A stretch of 64,000 nt of DNA, taken from positions 1-64,000 of the forward strand of contig JANQPM010000089.1 of NCBI GenBank assembly GCA_028289465.1. Reading direction: 5' to 3'. This DNA comes from Lysobacterales bacterium (lineage in GTDB: Bacteria; Pseudomonadota; Gammaproteobacteria; Xanthomonadales; SZUA-36). The notes below the pieces were generated by a model that worked only from the letters and a program-made list of their open reading frames with translations, was not told the DNA's origin and ran no database searches. Positions 1 through 7,489 of the stretch are shown in pieces; positions within the stretch are counted from its first letter, which is position 1, and each line of letters begins with the position of its first letter. The translations under genes were made by a program, and so were the position numbers.

Positions 1-954
1 AGCAAGCATTTTCCGCTGCGTGCCGGGCTGCTGCGCCGGGTGACCGGCCGGGTGACCGGCCATCTGAAGGCCGTGGACGGGGTCAGCCTGGAAATCGCAG
101 CCGGCGAGACCTTCGGCCTGGTCGGCGAATCGGGCTGCGGAAAATCGACCCTCGGACGCACTACTCTGCGCCTGCTGGAACCCACATCCGGCCGCATCGT
201 TCTCGACGGCGAAGACATCAGCCGAATACAGGCCGCCGCGCTGAAACCCAGGCGTCGGCTGATGCAGATGATATTCCAGGATCCATACGCCTCGCTGAAC
301 CCGCGGCGCACGATCGAGCAAATACTGCTGGAGCCGCTTCAGGTGCACCGTATCGGCAGCGCGATACAGCGTCGTCAGCGGGTCCAGGAACTGCTGGAAT
401 TAGTCGGCCTCGGCAGCAATGCACTGCAGCGCTATCCGCACGAGTTCTCCGGCGGACAACGCCAGCGCATCGGCATCGCCCGCGCGCTGGCACCGCGCCC
501 GAGCTTCGTCGTTGCCGACGAAGCCGTATCCGCATTGGATGTTTCCGTGCAATCGCAGGTTCTGAACCTGCTGTCCGATCTGCAAATGGAAATGGGCGTC
601 GCAATGCTGTTTATTTCGCATGACCTGGCCGTGGTCCAGCACATCGCGCACACCGTCGGCGTGATGTATATGGGGCAACTGGTGGAAAAAGCACGCAGCG
701 ACGATTTGTTCAACGCCCCCCGGCACCCCTATACCCAGGCCCTGATCAACGCGATTCCGATACCGGTTCCGGGCCGGCCGAAGATCAAGCTGCGCGTGCA
801 CGGAGAAGTGCCCTCAGCGCTGAAGCCGCCAGCCGGCTGTGCGTTCCATCCGCGCTGTCCGAAAGCGATGGCCGTGTGCAAAACGCAAAAACCCGTTACA
901 CTGAACGTCGCCGAAAATCATACTGTCAGTTGCCACCTCTATGACGAAAGCTAG
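1..954 (+). CDS. Oligopeptide/dipeptide ABC transporter ATP-binding protein (OppF/DppF type), 5' end cut by window
   Basis: ATPase subunit that would power import of peptides or similar solutes through a Dpp/Opp-type inner membrane permease. The reading frame is open from base 1 (it begins [11 protein letters not shown], typical of the OppF amino terminus), so the true start lies outside the window; the GTG at 40 is internal. Visible motifs are the Walker [10 protein letters not shown], the Q-loop region [11 protein letters not shown], the signature [15 protein letters not shown], the Walker B VVADE, the switch His in ISHDLAVV, and the C-terminal oligopeptide-transporter extension with GCAFHPRCP. 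One small oddity is DEAVSALD where most members have DEPVSALD. The permease and binding-protein genes must be upstream. Family certain, substrate unknown. Confidence 0.93.
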   Translation, partial: SKHFPLRAGLLRRVTGRVTGHLKAVDGVSLEIAAGETFGLVGESGCGKSTLGRTTLRLLEPTSGRIVLDGEDISRIQAAALKPRRRLMQMIFQDPYASLNPRRTIEQILLEPLQVHRIGSAIQRRQRVQELLELVGLGSNALQRYPHEFSGGQRQRIGIARALAPRPSFVVADEAVSALDVSVQSQVLNLLSDLQMEMGVAMLFISHDLAVVQHIAHTVGVMYMGQLVEKARSDDLFNAPRHPYTQALINAIPIPVPGRPKIKLRVHGEVPSALKPPAGCAFHPRCPKAMAVCKTQKPVTLNVAENHTVSCHLYDES

Positions 955-1402
955 CTTCGCCGTTTTGCTGTTTCTGTCCGCGTTGCTGATCGGATGCGGC
1001 GGCAATCCGCGCATCAGCGGCAAACCGCCTCAGGTTCGTATTAATTCGCTGACGGTGGATGGCCCGATGCTGACCCTGGAACTGCATATCAGAAATATCA
1101 ACCAGGAACCGCTGAACATCCGCGAATTGCCGCTGTCCGTACAACTCGGCGAACAGCAACTGGCCGAATACAGCGGCGCCATCGCTCAGCAAGTCGGCGC
1201 ATCGGGCAGCGAAGTCGTCTCGGTCCGGCTGCAAGGCGGCAGCGCCGGCCTGGCCATGCTGGCCGATCTGCAGAACGGCCGCGAAACCAGCCTGCCCTAC
1301 CAACTTCAAGGCCATGTATTGAACGACGCCGGCAAGCGCCTGGAATTCGATTTCAGCGGACGCCTATTTGCAGTGCCCGGACGCCCGGGCCAGTTTCACT
1401 GA
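941..1402 (+). CDS. LEA14-like (water stress/hypersensitive response domain) lipoprotein
   Basis: Predicted 153-residue lipoprotein. The first 19 residues form a lipoprotein signal with lipobox LLIGC, so Cys19 would be lipidated. The rest (RINSLTVDGPMLTLELHIRNINQEPLNIRELPLSV) has the alternating hydrophobic pattern and the N-x-N-x-x-P-L motif of the late embryogenesis abundant type 2 fold, which in bacteria is usually a periplasmic or outer membrane anchored beta-sandwich of unknown role. It overlaps the end of the ABC ATPase gene by 14 bases in another frame, suggesting co-transcription, and its 3' end overlaps the convergent DUF1643 gene by 50 bases. Confidence 0.75.
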   Translation: MTKASFAVLLFLSALLIGCGGNPRISGKPPQVRINSLTVDGPMLTLELHIRNINQEPLNIRELPLSVQLGEQQLAEYSGAIAQQVGASGSEVVSVRLQGGSAGLAMLADLQNGRETSLPYQLQGHVLNDAGKRLEFDFSGRLFAVPGRPGQFH

Positions 1403-1895
1403 CCGGCGCGGATGCCGGTTGCGAATACGGCATTGGGGTGATATCAGCCGGAATATACAGCGGATGAGCCGGTGCGCCTGACCGGTTGATGCGCAGGCAA
1501 TACCATTCCTTGTGCGCGTTGATCAGCCACTCCGACGGCCCTGACTGATGACCCGCATTGCCCCAGGCCGCAAATGCGCGGGCCGCAGTCGCCAGCAATT
1601 TTCGCAGCCACTGCCGATTGTCCGGACCTTCGGCGTGCTGCTGTTCGAACAGACGCTTCGGGTACGGCGTCCGGTACGCGAATAAATTCCCGACCAGTAC
1701 GCCGTCGTAGCCCCAGTCCTGCGCGAATTGAATGCAGCGGCGAATGGTCGGATCATTGTGCACGCCGTCGGCCGTGGACGGGTTCAAGCCGAGAAACAGC
1801 GCCAGACGATCGCCCGCGGCCCAGCGTCGCCATAGCGCATAACGATAAGTACGGCATTGACTGAAAACCGCGCCGGAGGGCATTTCAAGGTTCAT
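1353..1895 (-). CDS. DUF1643 domain-containing protein
   Basis: 180 residues. The segment LALFLGLNPSTADGVHNDPT followed by RRCIQFAQDWGYDGVLVGNLFAYR is the hallmark of DUF1643, a family often annotated in phage-like and accessory contexts and of unknown biochemical function. The conserved NPSTAD and NLFAYR motifs are intact, as is AWGNAG further on. The start is the ATG at 1893-1895. The C-terminal 15 or so residues overlap the convergent lipoprotein gene, so that tail may be species-specific. It lies just downstream of the Xre-type repressor on the same strand (68 bases apart), and the two could be co-transcribed. Confidence 0.85.
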   Translation of the reverse strand: MNLEMPSGAVFSQCRTYRYALWRRWAAGDRLALFLGLNPSTADGVHNDPTIRRCIQFAQDWGYDGVLVGNLFAYRTPYPKRLFEQQHAEGPDNRQWLRKLLATAARAFAAWGNAGHQSGPSEWLINAHKEWYCLRINRSGAPAHPLYIPADITPMPYSQPASAPVSETGPGVRALQIGVR

Positions 1896-1963
1896 ATCGG
1901 ATCAGCTTAGCGTCGAAAGCAATATCGTAGAATATCTTTTGGTGTTTGGCGCCGAATCCTGCG

Positions 1964-2188
1964 CTAGCGCCGCTCGGTTTTCGAGTCGGTCAGCAGCTCA
2001 AATACGGAAATATTCAAGCCTTTGGCCAGGGCTTCGAGGCTGTCGATCGTGGCCGCTTTTTCTGTTCGCAGATAGCTGCTGATTTGCGATTGAGATACTC
2101 CGGTAATCTGCTGCAAGCCCTGCTGGGAATAACCTCGCTCTTTCATAATCCGGCGCAGGTTCTTAGACAATGCTTTACGAAGTTTCAT
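1964..2188 (-). CDS. Xre/Cro-family helix-turn-helix transcriptional regulator
   Basis: 74-residue protein that is almost entirely one HTH domain: KNLRRIMKERGYSQQGLQQI, then TGVSQSQISSYL as the recognition helix region, then ATIDSLEALAKGLNISVFEL as the usual C-terminal helices. Such single-domain proteins act as dimeric repressors binding short palindromes. Two 14-base palindromes lie directly upstream (2215-2228 and 2238-2251), between the gene and a divergent rightward promoter, making them the obvious candidate operators. Fold certain; target inferred from position only. DUF1643 gene follows on the same strand. Confidence 0.88.
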   Translation of the reverse strand: MKLRKALSKNLRRIMKERGYSQQGLQQITGVSQSQISSYLRTEKAATIDSLEALAKGLNISVFELLTDSKTERR

Positions 2189-2212
2189 GGCGCACTAATG
2201 TACACGTAAAGA

Positions 2213-2256
2213 TTACCGCTATGGCGGTTGACGAATTAGCGCTATAGCGGTAACAT
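2213..2256 (+). promoter_or_regulatory. Divergent control region: sigma-70-type promoter with two palindromic operators
   Basis: Seen directly: TTGACG at 2228-2233, a 17-base spacer, and TAACAT at 2251-2256, reading rightward. Palindrome ACCGCTATGGCGGT (2215-2228) abuts the -35 and AGCGCTATAGCGGT (2238-2251) fills the spacer, centres 23 bases apart. The outer 10-base arms TTACCGCTAT and ATAGCGGTAA form an exact inverted repeat. Occupancy by the Xre-type protein encoded just to the left would block the rightward promoter and probably its own leftward transcription. The repressor assignment is inferred. Confidence 0.7.
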
Positions 2257-2316
2257 GCGCGCTGTTTGATATTTGTTGTCAAGCTGTGCAAACGCCACCC
2301 GATAGGCACAGTCATG

Positions 2317-2348
2317 TGCGGCCCATAGCTCCTGATAACCGGGCCGCA
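2317..2348 (+). other. GC-rich stem-loop in the leader of the Xre-controlled transcript
   Basis: TGCGGCCC at 2317-2324 pairs perfectly with GGGCCGCA at 2341-2348 across a 16-base loop. It is not followed by a T-run, so it does not look like an intrinsic terminator. It sits about 60 bases downstream of the predicted rightward promoter and could be a structured leader or small RNA element. Function unknown. Confidence 0.4.
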
Positions 2349-2434
2349 CTTCCAACTAGAACGAAGGCATATAACGCTGCAGTCACAAAAAAGGGAGGTC
2401 GAAGGAAACCGTTAGGAACCTAATACCCTCTTGT

Positions 2435-2515
2435 ATGCCGTCAGACTCCCGTTGCACGGACTGCAACAGGTGTGAACGCACTCTGCCTCGTTCCGAAACT
2501 TGCGGGTACCGATAG
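2435..2515 (+). CDS. Possible 26-residue Cys-rich micro-ORF (speculative)
   Basis: ATG at 2435 opens a short frame ending at TAG 2513-2515 with the pattern CTDCNRCERT and another Cys four residues from the end. It lies between the predicted Xre-controlled promoter and the acidic small protein. There is no good ribosome binding site right before the ATG, although purine-rich AGGAA and GGGAGG runs lie 20-45 bases upstream. Four Cys in 26 residues is unusual, but such a short frame can arise by chance. Confidence 0.15.
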   Translation: MPSDSRCTDCNRCERTLPRSETCGYR

Positions 2516-2559
2516 GGAAGCACTTGTACGGCCAGTATTCGGACCGCAAGGGGACGTCT

Positions 2560-2745
2560 ATGACGAACGAATCACCCAATTTCGATTGGGACGATGAGGA
2601 ATGTCGACCAGAAGACTTGGACTACAAACTGGTATTTAACGAACTGCTGGACGAGGTCGAATCGCTAAAGGTCTCCATCCTGGCAGTTCTTCGAATTATT
2701 GACCCCGGTAATCAGAGGCCATCCAGACAGATGGAATCCGAATAA
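2560..2745 (+). CDS. Small acidic hypothetical protein
   Basis: 61 residues from the ATG at 2560, chosen over the upstream in-frame TTG at 2500 because AAGGGGA stands at good distance before it. The first third is very acidic (FDWDDEECRPEDLDY) and is followed by an amphipathic helix-like stretch VFNELLDEVESLKVSILAVL. I recognise no family. It is the only convincing protein downstream of the operator-rich promoter at 2213-2256, so its expression may be controlled by the Xre-type repressor. Acidic single-helix proteins of this size are often antitoxin-like or DNA-mimicking, but nothing here proves either. Confidence 0.5.
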   Translation: MTNESPNFDWDDEECRPEDLDYKLVFNELLDEVESLKVSILAVLRIIDPGNQRPSRQMESE

Positions 2746-2931
2746 GGCCTGCGAACCCGGTTCCGGCGCTGCGCGCCATCGCGGGCGACGGCCGGCTCGG
2801 TGGCTAACGCGTGTCAAGCAACGCTATACGATCTTCCAACACAAACCGCGCCGGCCCACATTGACACTTCCCTGCCCCGGGCAGCGTTGCCCGTCCTTCT
2901 GATCTGGGACGCGAAAATACGGTTTCGCTAA

Positions 2932-2966
2932 GCGAAGAAGCCTTCTGACAGAGCCGTTAAGCGCGT
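2932..2966 (-). repeat. Dispersed repeat, type 3, copy 1
   Basis: The reverse complement reads ACGCGCTTAACGG(C)TC(T)GTCAGAAGGCT and continues to CGC; it matches 39212-39246 at about 31 of 35 positions. Both copies are intergenic. Confidence 0.65.
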
Positions 2967-3133
2967 GCGGACGAAAACCGCAACCGCACACCCCCAAGTT
3001 ATCCATTTCGGACTTCCCAGTCTGGGCTGCAGTGTGCAACGAACGCGCGACCCCTCTGGTGTCGCCCGCCCCTCTGGTCTCGCTCGCATTGCTCGCTCAC
3101 CCCACCGGGAGAGCAAGCCAAGGAAGGCCTCAC

Positions 3134-3197
3134 GGGTTGCGCAACGCGCAAGAAGCCGTGCTTCACGGCGCCCGCTCAGTCGGGTCGCCAAGCTCTT
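3134..3197 (-). repeat. Dispersed repeat, type 2, copy 1
   Basis: Reverse-complement copy of the element at 46704-46769: both share GGCGACCCG, GAGCGGGCGCCGTGAAGCA, GGCTTCT and GCGCGTTGCGCAA in the same order over roughly 65 bases, with few mismatches. Internal dyads (GAAGCCGTGCTTC; GCCCGC/GCGGG-like) make it structure-forming. Shorter relatives occur at 41129-41171 and 54011-54052. Confidence 0.7.
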
Positions 3198-3243
3198 GTT
3201 TATCGCGGAAATGGCATCATATAGTCAATCGCCCTTGGTGAAA

Positions 3244-3275
3244 TTGACCCCCCCGTGACAGCCGGTATAGGCTGT
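3244..3275 (+). promoter_or_regulatory. Sigma-70-type promoter with overlapping inverted repeat upstream of the DUF1232 gene
   Basis: TTGACC at 3244-3249, 16-base spacer, TATAGG at 3266-3271. ACAGCC (3258-3263) and GGCTGT (3270-3275) form an exact 6-base inverted repeat centred on the -10 element, which could be an operator. The start codon follows at 3305. Confidence 0.5.
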
Positions 3276-3304
3276 AGCGGATTTGCAGCTTGAGAGACGG
3301 AATC

Positions 3305-3868
3305 ATGGCCTTAGAAATCACTTTTGAACTCGCTGAATCGGACTTGGAGCACTTCCGCCAGATCATGGAACGGGTGCGCGCAGCGTCCAAGAATCTGGAT
3401 GAAGCAACCGTGATCGGCAACGCCCGCGAGCTGCTGAACCAGGTACGTCAATCTTCGGCCACCGCATTTATCCGTACCCGCGTCAACCGGATGGAAACCA
3501 TGATCGCAATGGTTCAGGACGACGGCTGGGGACTGGAACAAGAAGACCGGCAACGGATCATTCAGGCACTGGGCTATTTTTCCGAACCCGAAGATTTGAT
3601 TCCGGATCATATTCCGGGACTGGGTTTCCTGGACGATGCGATCATGATCGAACTGGTCACGCGCGAGCTGGAACACGAAATTGCTGCGTACCGGGACTTT
3701 CTGGTCTTCCGCGCGGCGGAAACCAGCCGCCACGGCCAACAGGCGCAGGAACTGGAACGCCAGGACTGGCTGCAGGAGCGGCGTATTCAACTGCAATCCC
3801 GCATGCGGCGCCGGCGGCGGCGATCCAGAGGCAGCGGCAGCAGCAGTAGCGGATTGTCCCTGCTTTAA
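3305..3868 (+). CDS. DUF1232 (YkvA-like) domain protein
   Basis: 187 residues from the ATG at 3305 (MALEITFEL), preferred over the TTG at 3290 because GAGAGACGGA gives a ribosome binding site. Residues about 55-110 carry the DUF1232 core: ALGYFSEPEDLIPDHIPGLG followed by FLDDAIMIELV, the P-x-D-L-I-P-D-x-I-P-x-L-G-x-x-D-D signature. The N-terminal part is helical and charged. The C-terminus ends with an Arg-rich run (RMRRRRRRSRG) and a Ser/Gly tail, which could bind nucleic acid or acidic lipids. Typical YkvA proteins are membrane-associated; no clear transmembrane segment is seen here. Function unknown. Confidence 0.8.
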   Translation: MALEITFELAESDLEHFRQIMERVRAASKNLDEATVIGNARELLNQVRQSSATAFIRTRVNRMETMIAMVQDDGWGLEQEDRQRIIQALGYFSEPEDLIPDHIPGLGFLDDAIMIELVTRELEHEIAAYRDFLVFRAAETSRHGQQAQELERQDWLQERRIQLQSRMRRRRRRSRGSGSSSSGLSLL

Positions 3869-4383
3869 GCTGAAACGCCTGACGCGGCGAACGGCAGTTC
3901 GCGCTGGTTTTCGAGCAGCATCTCGACATGCGGAATACCGTCTTCCTGATACGGTTCGCTGACCGTGGCAAAGCCGAGATGCCGGTAGAACCCCTCCAGA
4001 TGGTGCTGTGCTGAAATACGCAGATCGGCACCGGGAAAACGCTCGCGAAAACCGACGATACCGCGCTGCATCAGTTCCTGCCCGATACCCTGCCCGCGAT
4101 AACTATCGGCCGTTAGCACGCGGCCGATACTCGGTTCGGCGTAGCGGGCGCCTGCCGGCAGCAGCCGCAGATAGGCGGCCAGGGTTTGTCGATCCCAGCC
4201 GCACAGATGCCACGCGTCCGCGTCCAGCCCGTCCAGATCCTGGTACGGACACGCCTGCTCCACTACGAATACTTGAATGCGCGCGGCGAATACGGCGTAA
4301 GCCTCGTCCGCCGTCCAATCGTCGAATTTGTGCCATCGCCATTGACAGGCGGCCGGCGCTTGCTGCTTACAGTATTTCGGCAT
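3865..4383 (-). CDS. ElaA-type GNAT N-acetyltransferase
   Basis: 172 residues starting at the ATG 4381-4383; a longer frame to 4509 exists, but its extra 42 residues are Cys/Arg-rich and unlike the family. The order WHKFDDWTADEAYAVFAARI, VFVVEQACPYQDLDGLD, then acetyl-CoA binding IGRVLTADSYRGQGIGQELM and FYRHLGFATVSEPYQEDGIP matches E. coli ElaA closely, including the VVEQ-CPYQ-DxD motif and the HxxM ending (PHVEM). Would transfer acetyl from acetyl-CoA to an amine; substrate unknown. It overlaps the DUF1232 gene by 4 bases tail to tail and is divergent from the next gene. Confidence 0.88.
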   Translation of the reverse strand: MPKYCKQQAPAACQWRWHKFDDWTADEAYAVFAARIQVFVVEQACPYQDLDGLDADAWHLCGWDRQTLAAYLRLLPAGARYAEPSIGRVLTADSYRGQGIGQELMQRGIVGFRERFPGADLRISAQHHLEGFYRHLGFATVSEPYQEDGIPHVEMLLENQRELPFAASGVSA

Positions 4384-4507
4384 TGGCGTTTTTCGGCATC
4401 GACTCCACGGACGGCGATGGGTATTCACGGCCTGCATATTCGGCAGACCACACGGGCATGCGCTACAATGCGCCGCACAATCATAACGCCCCCCGCTTTG
4501 CGACTCC

Positions 4508-5674
4508 ATGTCTGAACTGATTCATCACCCGATTGTTGTCGCGCTGGAAACCGATGCAAGCCGGTTTCACGGCCCGTCTGCCGACCGGCCGGCGCTACTG
4601 GATAAAACCGCCGCGGAGCAACTGGCCGCCCACTTGAGCGCCGACCTCGGCGAACTGATTCCGGACATCCATCAAGCAGCCTTGAGCGTTTGCGGTGCGC
4701 TGTATGACCAGACGCAGATCCTCAGCTTCGGCTGGCCGGTTTTCGAAGCGCTGCATGCGCTGACCGTTGCCAGCTATCAGGGCAAGGCTTTTCAGCCGCG
4801 GCTGGTCAGCTTCGGCGCCCACGACGGCCGCCTGCCGCATACCGGCCTGCAACCCGACTCATCGCTGCCGGTCAGCATCATGCAGCTCATCGCGATAACG
4901 ATATCCGGCCCCGCATCCGTGGTGCAGCCGATCAGCCATCAGAGCGAGCATTGTTTTCTGGAAAAGGGTCAGCTCTCGGCCCACAGTGCACAGTGGATCA
5001 GCCGGATTTTCGATCTCGACATCAGACATGGCCGCTTCATGACGACCGCGGACCTGGCTGCGATGTTACGTATGCAGTTGGACAGCGTCGGTTTTCTGCC
5101 GCTATGGGAGCTGCTGGAATGCGCCTTATACCGGCCGCAGGAAGCCCTGTCGGTCGAAACCGCACTGGGCAATACCTTCAGCTATCGAAGCGGAGAGGTG
5201 CACAGTGCGTTTCAGACTTTCGATTACTGGGCCGGCACCGGCGCGGGGCGGAAGCTGCCGTACGAATCGCTGGCCGATGCGTATGCCGACTGGACACGAA
5301 TGCAACGGCAGTTTCAGATCACATTGGCCGCGCACGGACTCGATATGCACTACTGCCTGCCGGAACGTCCGCAATCCTCGCTGACCGGCACCTACTACTG
5401 CGAAACGGCAGACCGCCCACTGAGCACCAAGACCGAGGGTATCACCGAACACAGCGTTGCCGACATCGGCACAATCGCCGTCACCGTAGCCCATCGAGGC
5501 CGGCAGCGTCACTTCTATCCGCTGACACCGGAGGGGCTGAACGATATTCACCGCGATATTCGGGCCGAATTCAGCACCGCGCTGGCGCTGGCCTATCCAG
5601 GCACCCTGCTGTTCGATCGCAATGGACGGTTTTTGATTCCTGAACGGTTGCCCGATCAGGCCCCACATTCATAA
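4508..5674 (+). CDS. Conserved-looking hypothetical protein, 388 residues
   Basis: Not recognised. The protein is soluble-looking with no signal peptide or membrane segment. It begins MSELIHHPIVVAL and contains several aromatic-rich stretches (FSYRSGEVHSAFQTFDYWAG, HYCLPERPQSSLTGTYYCET) and a C-terminal YPGTLLFDRNGRFLIPERLP. Codon use looks like the neighbours, so it is likely an ordinary chromosomal gene. It begins shortly after the divergent ElaA gene and is followed after 50 bases by the SET-domain gene on the same strand, so the two may form an operon. No function proposed. Confidence 0.7.
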   Translation: MSELIHHPIVVALETDASRFHGPSADRPALLDKTAAEQLAAHLSADLGELIPDIHQAALSVCGALYDQTQILSFGWPVFEALHALTVASYQGKAFQPRLVSFGAHDGRLPHTGLQPDSSLPVSIMQLIAITISGPASVVQPISHQSEHCFLEKGQLSAHSAQWISRIFDLDIRHGRFMTTADLAAMLRMQLDSVGFLPLWELLECALYRPQEALSVETALGNTFSYRSGEVHSAFQTFDYWAGTGAGRKLPYESLADAYADWTRMQRQFQITLAAHGLDMHYCLPERPQSSLTGTYYCETADRPLSTKTEGITEHSVADIGTIAVTVAHRGRQRHFYPLTPEGLNDIHRDIRAEFSTALALAYPGTLLFDRNGRFLIPERLPDQAPHS

Positions 5675-5724
5675 TCCGCCGTCAATCGCCCGATATCCAT
5701 AACGCCAAAACACGTAAATCCACC

Positions 5725-6042
5725 ATGCGCAAATACGACGACAACCCGCTGGTCTATGTAGACCGCTCGCCCATTCACGGCCGCGGTCTGTTCGCCCGCC
5801 AACCGATTCAGGCCGGCGCACTGATCGGCGAGATCGAATACAAGGCAACCCGGAAAAACGGCATGCATGTGCTGTGGATCTGGGATGAGGAAACCGAGCG
5901 GTGGAACGGCTACGATATCAAGAACGAGCTGCGCTTTGCCAACCATTCCGGCCAGCCGAACGCCGAGTTCTGGGATACCGAGCTCTATGCGCTCTCCGAC
6001 ATCGCGACCGATGACGAAATCACGTTTGACTATCAGTGGTAG
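5725..6042 (+). CDS. Small SET-domain protein (putative protein lysine methyltransferase)
   Basis: 105 residues that are essentially one SET domain. RSPIHGRGLFARQPIQAGALI matches the SET N-terminal SAM-binding segment (GxG), ELRFANHSGQPNAEF is the pseudoknot motif and DDEITFDYQW contains the catalytic-tyrosine motif ITFDY. The usual NHSC Cys is Gly (NHSGQPN). There is no post-SET zinc-binding Cys cluster. Bacterial stand-alone SET proteins of this size are common but mostly uncharacterised; substrates in bacteria are largely unknown. The 3' end overlaps the convergent aminotransferase gene by 10 bases. Confidence 0.85.
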   Translation: MRKYDDNPLVYVDRSPIHGRGLFARQPIQAGALIGEIEYKATRKNGMHVLWIWDEETERWNGYDIKNELRFANHSGQPNAEFWDTELYALSDIATDDEITFDYQW

Positions 6043-7235
6043 TCGGCCAGCAATTCGTCGATGCGTTCGATCACGTCTCCGATCACGTCGGCCGGCGGCA
6101 GCAGCGTCATTCGAAAGTGGTCCCGCCGTGCAAAATTGAAGCTGGAACCGGGCACCAGCAAGACATGCTTGCGCTCCAGCAGGCTCATCGCGAAATAGTG
6201 ATCGTCAAACGCCGGAACCCGGTCCGTATTGACCGCCGGAAATCCGTACATTGCGCCCTGCGGCGCAACGATATCCAGATACGGACTGCTCTCGATTCCG
6301 GCCAGCATGGCCTGCCGGCTGTCATACAGCGAACCGCCCGATACGATTAAATCGTCGATGCTCTGGTGTCCACCCAGCGCGGTCTGCACCGCCCACTGGC
6401 CCGGCACGTTTGCACACAGCCGCAGTGCGGCCAGCAGTTCCAGCGCCTGCCGGTAATCCTGCGCCTGGTCCACCGCGCCGGAAAGCACCGCCCAGCCAAC
6501 GCGGTATCCGCAGGCGCGATACACTTTTGACAGACCCGAGAATGTGACGCAAAGCGTGTCGTGGGCCAGCGTCGCCATCGGGTGAAACCGCGCGCCGTCG
6601 TATAAAATCCGGTCGTAGATCTCATCGGTGAGTATCACCAGCCGATGGCGCTCGGCAATCTCGGTCAGTCGCTGAAGCACCTCCATCGGGTAGACCGCGC
6701 CGGTCGGATTATTCGGATTGATGATCACCAGCGCGCGGGTCCGTTCGCCGATCAGCGCCTCAACGGCATCGGGGTCCGGAACGAAACCGTTTTCGGGCCG
6801 GCAATCGTAGTACGTCGGTACCCCGTCGTTAAGCACGGTCGCCGCCGACCACAGCGGATAGTCCGGCGACGGCAGCAGAACTTCGTCGCCCGGTTCCAGC
6901 AATGCGCGCAGACACAGATCGATCAGCTCGCTGACGCCGTTGCCCATGAAGACGTTTTCCACCGACACATCCATGATGCCGCGGTCCTGAAACTGCATTA
7001 CAACCGCTTCGCGGGCTGGAAATATGCCCTTCTGGTGGCTGTAGGGCTCCGCTTTCTCCAGGTTGCGAATCACCGCCTGGCGCATGGTTTCAGGGGTTCG
7101 CAGGCCAAAACTGCCGGGATTGCCGACATTGAGCTTGATGATTTCATAGCCCTGGCGTTCCATTTCCAGCGCCCGGCGCGCGAGTGCGCCGCGAATCTCA
7201 TATTTGACCTGTTTTAGCTTTGTCGTCGGTTTCAT
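6033..7235 (-). CDS. alaA: AlaA-type alanine aminotransferase (class I/II PLP enzyme)
   Basis: 400 residues from the ATG at 7233-7235, which has GGTGG at the right distance; the longer frame to 7367 adds 44 atypical residues. Fold-type I aminotransferase: LNVGNPGSFGLRTPETM near the N-terminus, SPDYPLWSA, IINPNNPTGAVYP, TDEIYDRILYDG and the PLP-binding Lys237 in FSGLSKVYRACGYRVGW; the phosphate-binding and Arg motif NFARRDHFRMTLLPP is close to the end. This set matches E. coli AlaA/YfbQ, which makes L-alanine from pyruvate and glutamate. Exact amino acid preference is inferred from family likeness. Three GGTGCC repeats lie in its leader. Confidence 0.88.
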   Translation of the reverse strand: MKPTTKLKQVKYEIRGALARRALEMERQGYEIIKLNVGNPGSFGLRTPETMRQAVIRNLEKAEPYSHQKGIFPAREAVVMQFQDRGIMDVSVENVFMGNGVSELIDLCLRALLEPGDEVLLPSPDYPLWSAATVLNDGVPTYYDCRPENGFVPDPDAVEALIGERTRALVIINPNNPTGAVYPMEVLQRLTEIAERHRLVILTDEIYDRILYDGARFHPMATLAHDTLCVTFSGLSKVYRACGYRVGWAVLSGAVDQAQDYRQALELLAALRLCANVPGQWAVQTALGGHQSIDDLIVSGGSLYDSRQAMLAGIESSPYLDIVAPQGAMYGFPAVNTDRVPAFDDHYFAMSLLERKHVLLVPGSSFNFARRDHFRMTLLPPADVIGDVIERIDELLADYH

Positions 7236-7255
7236 GGTTATTCCACCGCTTTTTG

Positions 7256-7291
7256 GGTGCCATGTTTTGGGCACCACGTTTCTGGGGCACC
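7256..7291 (-). repeat. Three GGTGCC half-sites in the alaA leader
   Basis: On the alaA strand, GGTGCC occurs at 7291-7286 and 7275-7270 (direct repeats 16 bases apart), and the inverted partner GGCACC at 7261-7256, 14 bases further on. They lie 21-56 bases before the alaA start. An 11-base palindrome GGTATAATACC (7303-7313) with a TATAAT is just beyond. Likely regulatory, but no specific protein can be named. Confidence 0.35.
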
Positions 7292-7489
7292 ATGCCAAGC
7301 GCGGTATAATACCTGAGGACAGGGTTGGAGGCAGCCGGAAAATCGCATCGAAGGGGCGGCGGTGCAAAGACAGGGGTATGCCGTTCCCTTGATTCCTGAT
7401 CGAAACCGCCTCATTTATGATCCAACGGCATTGTCAAGCCGAAGTCCGGTATGCGTGCCGGCCAATATCGGAGCTTCCAGGAATATCGC

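Larger units (their letters stand above)
2746..3243. other. Gene-poor stretch holding dispersed repeats
   Basis: About 500 bases without a convincing gene. Short frames here have low-complexity Arg/Ala/Pro composition and no ribosome binding sites. The stretch contains two pieces that recur elsewhere in the window: 2932-2966 (matches 39212-39246 on the other strand) and 3134-3197 (matches 46704-46769 on the other strand). Otherwise I see nothing in it. Confidence 0.6.

Noticed and set aside
2257-2560. tRNA or known small RNA in the gap after the Xre promoter
   Set aside because: No cloverleaf or T-loop GGTTCGAAT-type pattern and no family consensus could be read; only a simple GC hairpin.
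2965-3258. Open frames up to 97 residues in the 2.8-3.3 kb gap
   Set aside because: Composition is Arg/Ser/Ala-rich, no ribosome sites, and the DNA matches dispersed repeats found elsewhere between genes.
6033-7367. Longer version of the AlaA-type protein starting at 7367
   Set aside because: The extra 44 residues do not look like the family and pass through the repeat-bearing leader; the ATG at 7235 has a ribosome site.
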